A stretch of DNA of 64,000 nucleotides from Propioniferax innocua (GTDB lineage Bacteria; Actinomycetota; Actinomycetes; Propionibacteriales; Propionibacteriaceae), in the NCBI RefSeq assembly GCF_006716235.1, contig NZ_VFOR01000002.1, positions 124,001 to 188,000 on the forward strand, in the 5' to 3' direction. This document shows positions 17,556 through 25,100 of the stretch, piece by piece (the stretch's first letter is position 1; each line of letters starts with the position of its first letter). The notes below the pieces were generated by a model, which was given only the letters and a program-made list of their open reading frames with translations, was not told where the DNA came from and ran no database searches. The position numbers and the translations under genes are program-made.

Positions 17556-17777
17556 GTGGACGTCAAGATCGGAATCCAGCACATCACCCGCGAACTGATC
17601 GTGGACACCGACCAGAGCGCCGACGAGGTCGCGACGGCCTACCAGGAGGCAGTCGCCAACGGCGGCACCTTCGAACTGGTCGACACCAAGGGCGGACGCA
17701 CCATCGTGCGCGCCGAATCGGTGGCCTACCTCGACCTCGGCAGTGAGAAGGCGCGCAAGGTCGGCTTCGGTCTGTGA
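17556..17777 (+). CDS. DUF3107 protein (Rv3208A/TB9.4-like)
   Basis: A 73-residue conserved actinobacterial protein: VDVKIGI at the start, EVATAYQEAV in the middle and the invariant-looking end VAYLDLGSEKARKVGFGL. It matches the DUF3107 family, whose mycobacterial member lies between the TetR gene Rv3208 and the RhlE gene Rv3211. The function is unknown. GTG 17556 is the start because AAGGAG sits five bases upstream and the family begins there. Here it has been separated from TetR by about 14 kb and is framed by two paralogous membrane genes. Confidence 0.9.
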   Translation: MDVKIGIQHITRELIVDTDQSADEVATAYQEAVANGGTFELVDTKGGRTIVRAESVAYLDLGSEKARKVGFGL

Positions 17778-17790
17778 GTCTCCGCCTCGG

Positions 17791-18882
17791 ATGAGCACCG
17801 AGCGGAAAGCCGTTGGCCACGCGCAGCTTCGCGACGCCATCTTCGAGTACCGCACGCTGTGCGAGGAAGAGCCGGACGCGGGCTGGAAGCTGTCGGCCGG
17901 CATCGACCGCCGTTACCGGAATTACCGGCGATCGGAGTTCGTCCGGAACGAGAGCACGAGTTGGCCTCTCCTGTGGGGCGTGCTGGGAATCGCGGCCCTG
18001 CTGACGGTGGTCCTTCCCTGGCTGGATGGCACCGAACTGGTGACAGTCATGTGCTTGGGCGCGCTCTCGCTGAATGCGGCTGGCGCGCTGATCGTGTGCC
18101 GGAAGAAACGTCGTACCCGAATATTTGCAGGGCTGGCGGCGCCCCGAGGCATGCCCATCACCGTCCCGCCGGAGAGCCTCGACGAACGGGCGGAGCGTCT
18201 GTCGCTCCCGCTCGAAGATCCTCCCGACACCACGAATGCTCCGTCGGCGCCCGCCGCGGCGGGCGTCGAACCGACGAACGAGGAGCTCCTCGACCGCGAG
18301 TGGCCGCTGCTCCCCATCGAGTCCACGCCGGACTCCGCGGAGCCCGGTGTGGAACGAGCCGAATCCGAGCCCGAGACGGAGTCGTTCTGGGAACGTCAGA
18401 CCGGTTACCGGAAGTTCCAGCAGATCCGCGAGAATGGTCACAAATCACTGCTCGAAGCCGTGCAGGAGAATCACCGGCTCAATGCCACCTCCGACCACGC
18501 CTGGACGCTGTCACGCGGCGGCGGGGAAGGACTTTGGTACAACTACATGCCGCAGGAGATGGGGTATGGCCCTGACCTCCGGGGATGTTTGTGGTTCGTG
18601 GGGATCCTCACAACCCTTCTGGCGCTGGGATCGATCCTCGCCATCCCGGTGGTGCTCTTCCAGGGACCTCTGATCAATCTGCTCTTCTGCCTCGGTGGAG
18701 TTCTGCCGTCCCTGCTCTGGGCGGTGCTCTTCCGGCCGGAGTGGCGTGCCATGCGTGCCCGGAACCGACGCCACGTGCCCGCTCCGACGGGCCGGCCATA
18801 CCGGCTTCAGTACCAACCACCCCCCGCCACACCGGCCACGATGACCGGTGCCGAAGACGGGATCGGCTCTTCCGCGCCGTGA
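17791..18882 (+). CDS. duplicated-repeat membrane protein with YNY motifs, copy B
   Basis: A 363-residue paralogue of the protein at 16327-17466. It has the same order: a first half with RYRNYRRSEF (41-50, a worn form of the motif), two TM helices (~57-78 and ~83-103), basic Pro-rich exit, the linker EPTNEELLDREWPLLP (nearly the same as in copy A), then a second half with LWYNYMPQE (248-256) and two TM helices (~264-290 and ~296-315). The second half keeps the closest match (RLNATSDHAWTLSR versus RLTASSDHRWILAR). Starts 13 bases after the DUF3107 stop, ATG 17791, with no clear RBS. Unknown function; the pair arose by gene duplication after an internal duplication. Confidence 0.8.
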   Translation: MSTERKAVGHAQLRDAIFEYRTLCEEEPDAGWKLSAGIDRRYRNYRRSEFVRNESTSWPLLWGVLGIAALLTVVLPWLDGTELVTVMCLGALSLNAAGALIVCRKKRRTRIFAGLAAPRGMPITVPPESLDERAERLSLPLEDPPDTTNAPSAPAAAGVEPTNEELLDREWPLLPIESTPDSAEPGVERAESEPETESFWERQTGYRKFQQIRENGHKSLLEAVQENHRLNATSDHAWTLSRGGGEGLWYNYMPQEMGYGPDLRGCLWFVGILTTLLALGSILAIPVVLFQGPLINLLFCLGGVLPSLLWAVLFRPEWRAMRARNRRHVPAPTGRPYRLQYQPPPATPATMTGAEDGIGSSAP

Positions 18883-18898
18883 CCGGGTGACGAACATC

Positions 18899-18910
18899 GG
18901 TATCGTGGGC
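18899..18910 (+). promoter_or_regulatory. candidate -10 region, second copy of the 12-mer
   Basis: GGTATCGTGGGC again, 95 bases before the glutaredoxin-like gene. TGAC sequences lie 15-20 bases upstream and could serve as a -35. See the matching element at 17499. Confidence 0.4.
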
Positions 18911-19005
18911 GGGCCGCTGCTGCACGACGCAGCCCGAGAACATCGAGGAGTCTTCGTGGACGTCACACCAGGCATGGGCCCGGCGTCGACCGTGAGCCGT
19001 ACCCC

Positions 19006-19461
19006 ATGAGGCCCCTGCGTCGGTGGACACCGGCCCTGTTCTGGGCCGTGCTGTTGATCGGGCTCGGCGCCCTGCTGGTGTGGCGCGGCGCCGAGGAATC
19101 CCTCTGGGCCCCTGCCATGTTGCTCCCGATGGTGTGGTTGGCGTCGCCACTGGCCTTTCCGCGCATCACCTCCCACGCCGAAGCGGCTGAACGGGCCGAG
19201 GCCGAACCCGGCACGGTGCGGATCTTCGTCCGGCCCGGATCGTTGTTCTGCATCTGGCTGCGTTGGAAGCTCCATGGCCTCGCCCGGGAGGTGCTGTGGA
19301 TCGATGTGTGGGCCGATGATGAGGCCGCGGTGAAGATCCGCGAGCTCGGACGCGGCGAGTTGCTCGTACCGGTCGTCATCGTCGATGACGTGACGCGTCA
19401 CAACCCTCCGGCCGACTGGGTCGCCCACCACGTGACCCCGCCCAAAGGCAGCGGCAGGTAG
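19006..19461 (+). CDS. membrane-anchored glutaredoxin-like protein with altered active site
   Basis: A 151-residue protein: two hydrophobic helices (residues ~8-26 and ~33-51) followed by a thioredoxin-fold domain of the glutaredoxin/mycoredoxin type (~70-148) with VRIFVRPGSLFCIWLRWKL, WIDVWADDEAAVKIREL, LLVPVVIVDD and the typical cis-Pro before VVIV. Related actinobacterial proteins carry CPYC or CxxC at the position that reads SLFC here, so only Cys 82, the usual resolving cysteine, is left. It could therefore act as a monothiol protein or have lost redox activity. It lies between the block described above and rhlE, on the same strand. Confidence 0.72.
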   Translation: MRPLRRWTPALFWAVLLIGLGALLVWRGAEESLWAPAMLLPMVWLASPLAFPRITSHAEAAERAEAEPGTVRIFVRPGSLFCIWLRWKLHGLAREVLWIDVWADDEAAVKIRELGRGELLVPVVIVDDVTRHNPPADWVAHHVTPPKGSGR

Positions 19462-19584
19462 GGTGGGCTCCTGTGCACGCTGTGTGCACCGCTCCGCCGA
19501 TCGAGCAGGCGCTCGGCGTCGCCGCCGTGGAGCGCGCAATCTTCCGGGTCCTGACGGGTCCGGGCCTGGACCAGAGGACACATT

Positions 19585-21111
19585 CTGAACACCACCGAAC
19601 AAGCTGAAGACACACCCACCAGCCAAACTTTCGCGGACCTCGGCATTCGAGCCGAGATTGTCGACGCCCTCCGCGAGGCGGGCATCGAATCGCCCTTCCC
19701 CATCCAGCAGATGGCCATTCCGATCGCCAAGCAGGGCACCGACATGATCGGGCAGGCCCGCACGGGAACGGGCAAGACCCTCGCCTTCGGTGCTTCCCTG
19801 CTCCATCGCATCGAGTGCGACAACGAGCACGGCACGGCCCCGCAGGCCCTCGTGGTCGCACCGACCCGCGAACTCGCGCTGCAGGTCTCCAAGGACCTCA
19901 AACTCGCCGGCGCGAAGCTCGGCGCCCGCCTGCTCACCGTCTACGGCGGGGTGGGCTATGAGCCCCAGCTGGACGCCCTCGCAGCCGGCGTCGACGTGGT
20001 CGTCGGCACCCCAGGCCGCCTGCTGGATCTGGCCGACCGCCGCGCTCTCGACCTTCGCCACATCAAGGTCCTCGTGCTGGACGAGGCCGACGAGATGCTC
20101 GACCTCGGCTTCCTGCCCGATGTGGAACGCATCCTCGCCAAGACTCCCGAGAGCCGCCAGACGCTGCTGTTCTCCGCCACGATGCCGTCGGCGATCGCGT
20201 CGCTGGCCCGCACGCACCTGACGCAGCCGGTGAACATCCGCGCCGAGAGCAGCGAGGACTCCCAGACCGTTCCGGCCACGACGCAGTTCGTGTACCAGGC
20301 ACACAACCTGGACAAGCCCGAACTCATCGGACGCATCCTGCGGGCCGAGGACCGTGACCGCGTCATGATCTTCTGCCGCACCAAGCGAGCCGCTCAGCGC
20401 ACCGCCGACGATCTTGTGGACCGCGGTTTCAAGGCCGCTGCGATCCACGGCGATCTGCGTCAGGAGGCCCGTGAACGTGCATTGAAAAAGTTCCGTGACG
20501 GAACCGTCGACGTACTCGTGGCCACCGATGTGGCCGCCCGCGGTATCGACGTCAGCGGCGTCACCCATGTGATCAACAATGAGTGCCCCGATGACGAGAA
20601 GACCTACGTGCACCGCATCGGTCGCACCGGCCGCGCCGGACGCACGGGCGTCGCGGTCACGCTGGTCGACTGGGCCGACGTGACCCGTTGGAAGGTCATC
20701 AACAAGACTTTGGGGCTCGACTTCGACGAGCCGGTCGAAACCTACTCGAGCTCACCGCATCTGTTCACCGATCTCGGCATTCCCAAGGGCACCAAGGGAC
20801 GGATCAAGGCAGAGAAGCCCCACCATGACGAGGATGAGGGCACAGAACGCCCCCGGCGTCAGCGGGCACCGCGTAACCGTAACCGGCGCCGCACCAAGAA
20901 CGGTAAGCCGGTCAGGGGCGACAACGATCAGGCTCGTGGCGGAGCCCACGACGAGTCGGCCGGTCGGTCGGCCAACTCGGCAGCCGAGGACTCATCGCAG
21001 GGTTCGGGCGCACAGAACACCGAAGGGGATTCGCCACGACGCCCACGTCGCCGCCGTCGCCGCTCGACCCAGAACCGCTCCGGCCAGGGTCAGGATCCGG
21101 CACAGGGCTGA
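19585..21111 (+). CDS. rhlE: DEAD-box ATP-dependent RNA helicase, RhlE-type
   Basis: About 508 residues. The family Q-motif region FADLGIRAEIVDALREAGIESPFPIQ lies before the first ATG (19711), so the true start must be upstream. The frame is closed by a TGA near 19550 and holds no ATG, GTG or TTG in the right place; CTG 19585, seven bases after GAGG, gives LNTTEQAEDTPTSQTFADLG, the expected N-terminus, so CTG (or the ATT before it) is the likely start. Motifs: ARTGTGKT (I), PTRELA, GTPGRLLDL, DEAD (II), SATMPS (III), the helicase C domain with HRIGRTGRAG (VI). The basic, disordered tail (RRQRAPRNRNRRRTKNG) binds RNA. It unwinds RNA in ribosome assembly or decay. Matches Rv3211 in position. 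Confidence 0.9.
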   Translation: MNTTEQAEDTPTSQTFADLGIRAEIVDALREAGIESPFPIQQMAIPIAKQGTDMIGQARTGTGKTLAFGASLLHRIECDNEHGTAPQALVVAPTRELALQVSKDLKLAGAKLGARLLTVYGGVGYEPQLDALAAGVDVVVGTPGRLLDLADRRALDLRHIKVLVLDEADEMLDLGFLPDVERILAKTPESRQTLLFSATMPSAIASLARTHLTQPVNIRAESSEDSQTVPATTQFVYQAHNLDKPELIGRILRAEDRDRVMIFCRTKRAAQRTADDLVDRGFKAAAIHGDLRQEARERALKKFRDGTVDVLVATDVAARGIDVSGVTHVINNECPDDEKTYVHRIGRTGRAGRTGVAVTLVDWADVTRWKVINKTLGLDFDEPVETYSSSPHLFTDLGIPKGTKGRIKAEKPHHDEDEGTERPRRQRAPRNRNRRRTKNGKPVRGDNDQARGGAHDESAGRSANSAAEDSSQGSGAQNTEGDSPRRPRRRRRRSTQNRSGQGQDPAQG

Positions 21112-21145
21112 ACCGCAGGCCTGCCTGATTCGATCAGGCTGACCA

Positions 21146-21183
21146 GATTCCCCGTCGATGTCTTCGGACATCGACGGGGAATC
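21146..21183. terminator. 17-bp hairpin with TTCG tetraloop
   Basis: GATTCCCCGTCGATGTC (21146-21162), loop TTCG, then the exact complement (21167-21183). It is placed between the converging rhlE and PHP genes and probably ends transcription both ways. A small CCTGAT/ATCAGG hairpin lies just before it (21123-21137). Confidence 0.75.
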
Positions 21184-21227
21184 GTGCGTCTCGGGGCGAT
21201 GGCTTCAGAGGTTTTGGTCGGGGCGGG

Positions 21228-22067
21228 TCAGGTCATTCGAGCCCGGATGCGTTCCCACACTCCCGGGGCCGTGGTCTCCGAGGCGATCTCGTGACCGACC
21301 TTTCCGGTGCCGTGGTAGTCACTCGAACCGGTGACGAGAAGTCCATGGGTCCTTGCGATGCTCCGCAGCTCACCCCGCATGGCTGAATCCCTCGGTCCAT
21401 GATCGCCATGATCGATCTCGATGCCGTCCAACCGGTGATCGCGCGCCAGGCGTCCGATGGTGTCGCCGTCGAGGACATCGCGGCTCCCTCTCCCCCACGG
21501 GTGTGCGATGACGGTGACCGCCCCGGCGTCGTGGAGAAGATCGATGGCCTCGGGCAGGGGTGACTCATATTTGCCCACATGCGCCAACCCACCATCGTGG
21601 AGATACCGATTGAAGGCTTCGGCGCGGTCCGCCACATGCCCGGCCGCCACGAGAGCGTCGGCGACGTGGGGACGGCCCACCGAATCACCACCCGCCCGAG
21701 CGATGACGTCCTCCACCGTGATGGGAACTCCCAGTTCTTCCAGCCGCGCGACCATCCGTGGGACACGCTCGGTACGTCCCCGTCGGATACGTTCGAGCTC
21801 CTCCAGCAGAGGCGCGTGCGAGGTGTCAGCGCCATAGGCCAGCAGGTGCACCGAGCGTCCGCCGAGCGTCGTGGACATCTCCATCCCCGGCACGAACTCG
21901 ATCCCCATCTCATGTGCTGCCGCCTCAGCCTCGGCGTGACCGGAGAAGGTGTCGTGGTCAGTCAGCGCGATCACATCAACGCCCAGCCTCGCGGCTCGCC
22001 GCATCACTTCGGCCGGGCGATCGGTCCCGTCGGACACCAAGGAATGCGTATGCAGGTCGATGATCAT
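21228..22067 (-). CDS. PHP-domain metal-dependent phosphoesterase
   Basis: 279 residues of the PHP family. Metal-binding segments are clear: DLHTHSLVSDG (residues ~4-14), ALTDHDTFSG, a glutamate in FVPGMEMSTT, VIAHPWGRG and SSDYHG near the end. The family of this size includes the RNase AM/nucleoside 3',5'-bisphosphate phosphatases (YciV/TrpH). ATG 22067 is chosen over an upstream frame because GAGGAG precedes it by about seven bases and the PHP core begins at once. It is the gene downstream of and on the same strand as the NAD-glutamate dehydrogenase gene, 45 bases away, so it may be transcribed from that promoter. Confidence 0.88.
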   Translation of the reverse strand: MIIDLHTHSLVSDGTDRPAEVMRRAARLGVDVIALTDHDTFSGHAEAEAAAHEMGIEFVPGMEMSTTLGGRSVHLLAYGADTSHAPLLEELERIRRGRTERVPRMVARLEELGVPITVEDVIARAGGDSVGRPHVADALVAAGHVADRAEAFNRYLHDGGLAHVGKYESPLPEAIDLLHDAGAVTVIAHPWGRGSRDVLDGDTIGRLARDHRLDGIEIDHGDHGPRDSAMRGELRSIARTHGLLVTGSSDYHGTGKVGHEIASETTAPGVWERIRARMT

Positions 22068-22112
22068 GAACTGCTCCTCACGTCCTGCACCCACGGTACA
22101 ACCTGGTGATGA

Positions 22113-25100
22113 TCACTCCTTGTCGAGCAGGGCACGCAGAGAGCGCAGCCCCACCGAGATCCGAGCGATCTCCGGCTCCGCCGCGACCACTTCCGACAGG
22201 GTCTGCTCGGTCGCTGCAATCTCGGGGAGTTCAGCTGCCCAGGCTGCCACCCGCTCACTCGGACTGGCGTCGGGGCCACCGCAGGACATCGCCTGCGCCG
22301 TGAGTCGCGACTGGAGCTGGTGCAGGTCCTCACGCATCGCCGAGCGTGCCATCGTCTCCCATCGGTCGGTCCGCGGCAGGGCACCGATGTGCGCACGCAA
22401 CAGGTCGATGCCGGTCTCCTCGGCGAGCTGGAAGTGCACCGCCGCCACATCGATGACATCGGCGCCCAACCGCTGGGCGTTGGTGGCGATGTCGAGCGAC
22501 TGGTACGTCACCTGTGCGGTCGCCACCACCGTGGCGAGTTCCTGATCCACCCCCGCTTCGGTGTAGCGCGCGCACATGGAGTCGAAACGTTCCTTGCCGC
22601 GGCCCACTTGGAGCTCGGAGATGGATTCCTTGATCCGTGCGACGTCATCGGCGAGTTCCTCGACGACCGCGCCGACATCGATGGGGGAACGACGATTGGC
22701 CAACACCCACCGTGTGCCGCGTTCCACGAGGTTACGGAACTGGATGCGCATCGAGGTCTGCACGTCGGCCGGGATCTTGTTGTCCAGGGCCGCTGTCTGC
22801 TCCTCGTGCAGCCCGAGACGGAAGATCGCTCGAGCGGCCAGATGCGCTCGGATGACCTCGACCGGGCTGGCACCCAGCTCGTCGTTCAGACGGTAGTAGG
22901 ACGTGATCCCGGAGGAGTTCACGAAGCGATTGACCGTGACGGTGGCGATGATCTCCCGCTGCAGACGGTGACCGCGCATGATGTCGCTGTGACTCTCCCG
23001 CAGACGCGGCGGGAAGTAGCGGGCCAGTCGGTCAGCGAAGTAGGGATCGTCGGGAAGGTCCGATGCGATCACCTCGTTCTCGAGATGGATCTTGGTGTAG
23101 GCGAGCAGCGTGGCCAGCTCCGGCGCGGTGAGTCCTTCACCATTGTGGATGCGATGCTTCATCTCGGCGCTGGTGGGAAGGTTCTCAAGGCCACGGTCGA
23201 GCAGCCCGGCCTCCTCGAGGACGCACATCCACCGCTCGTGCACCGGCGCCACCGACACGGCCTGGGCGAGGCCGTTGGCCAGGGCGAGGTTCTGGTCGTA
23301 GTTGTTGGCCAGAACCAACTCGGCGACCTCATCGGTCATCGACGCCAACAGCTCCGCCCTGTTCTCGGCGCTCAGACGCCCATCGGCGACCTCCTGGGCC
23401 AGCAGGATCTTGATGTTGACCTCATGGTCGGAGGTGTCGACGCCTGCGGAGTTGTCGATGAAGTCGGTGTTGATCCGTCCGCCGCTCTTGGCGTACTCGA
23501 TACGCCCGAGCTGCGTGAACCCGAGGTTGCCGCCCTCACCCACGGCCTGCGCCCGCAGTTCCCCGCCGTTGACGCGTACCGGATCGTTGGCCTTGTCCCC
23601 CACCTGCGCATGGGTCTCGGAGGCCGCCTTCACATAGGTTCCGATGCCGCCATTCCACACCAGATCCACCGGTGCACACAGGATCGCCCGGATCAGTTCG
23701 GTGGGAGCCATCGCCGTCACGTGGTCGTCGAGCCCCAGAGCGCTGCGTACCTCGGGGCTGATGGCGATCGACTTGGCCCGGCGTGAGTACACGCCTCCGC
23801 CGGCCGAGATGAGGGAACGGTCGTAGTCGTCCCACGTGGACCGCGGGGTGTCGAACAGACGCCGACGTTCCTCCCAGCTCGCGGCCGCGTCCGGTTCGGG
23901 ATCAAGGAAGATGTGCATGTGGTTGAACGCGGCCACCAGCCGAATGTGTCGGCTGAGAAGCATGCCATTGCCGAACACGTCCCCGGACATGTCGCCGATG
24001 CCGACACAGGTGAAGTCCTCGTTCTGGCAGTCGACCCCCATCTCGCGGAAGTGACGCTTCACCGACTCCCACGCACCACGTGCGGTGATCCCCATGCCCT
24101 TGTGGTCATAGCCCACCGAACCACCGGAGGCGAACGCGTCGCCCAGCCAGAAACCTCGCGAGACCGAGATCTCATTGGCCACATCGGAGAAGGTCGCGGT
24201 GCCCTTGTCGGCGGCCACCACCAGATAGGGGTCATCATCGTCGAAACGCACCACGCGCGTGGGCGGATCGATCTCCCCGTCGATGATGTTGTCACTCACA
24301 TCGAGCAGTGAGTTGATGAACACCCGGTAGCAGTCCCTGCCCTCGGCGAACCATGCCTCGCGGTCACGCCGATCGGGCAACTGTTTGGGCAGAAAACCAC
24401 CTTTGGCCCCCACCGGAACGATCACGGTGTTCTTGACCATCTGTGCCTTCACCAGACCCAGCACCTCGGTGCGGAAGTCCTCGCGTCGATCCGACCAACG
24501 CAGACCACCACGGGCCACCGATCCGAACCGCAGGTGGACGCCTTCGACGCGCGGCGAGCACACGAAGACCTCGAAGGCCGGACGTGGCTCGGGCAACATC
24601 TCCAGCTCGGTCGGCCGGATCTTCAACGCGAGGGCCCGGGCATCCTCGCGGAATGCGTTGGTGCGCACCGTGGCGTCGATGACAGAGAGGAACGACCGGA
24701 TGATGCGGTCGTGGTCAAGGCTGTCCACCACCTCGAGGTCGGCCAGCAGAGCATGACGGTACTGCTCGACGACCGCCCCACGTTCATCAGCGTCGGAGAA
24801 CGCGTCCGGGTCGAACTTGGCCGCGAACAGGCCCACCACACGGCGGACCAACGGCACATTGGCCAGCAACGAATCGGCGATGTACTTCTGCGAGTACGGG
24901 GTACGTGCCTGCTGGAGGTACCGCGAGATCGCCCTCAGCCACGCCACCTGGGTCCAGTCGAGGCCTGCGGCCATGACGAGTCGGTTGAGGCCATCGGCCT
25001 CACTGTCGCCCTGCCAGGAAGCGCGGAAAGCATTCTGGAAACGGTCCCTGTCGGTGCTGCTCCACCGCGACACATCCTCAACGCCTTCAGGGATCCGAAG

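Noticed and set aside
18511-20613. 700-codon minus-strand frame opposite the copy B membrane gene and rhlE
   Set aside because: It runs through two genes on the other strand and has no recognisable motif; it is an antisense shadow.
19711-21111. rhlE starting at the first ATG
   Set aside because: That start would remove the Q motif and FADLG region conserved in the family; an upstream start with an RBS is preferred.
22320-23786. 488-codon plus-strand frame opposite glutamate dehydrogenase
   Set aside because: Antisense of the conserved dehydrogenase; no start signal or domain.
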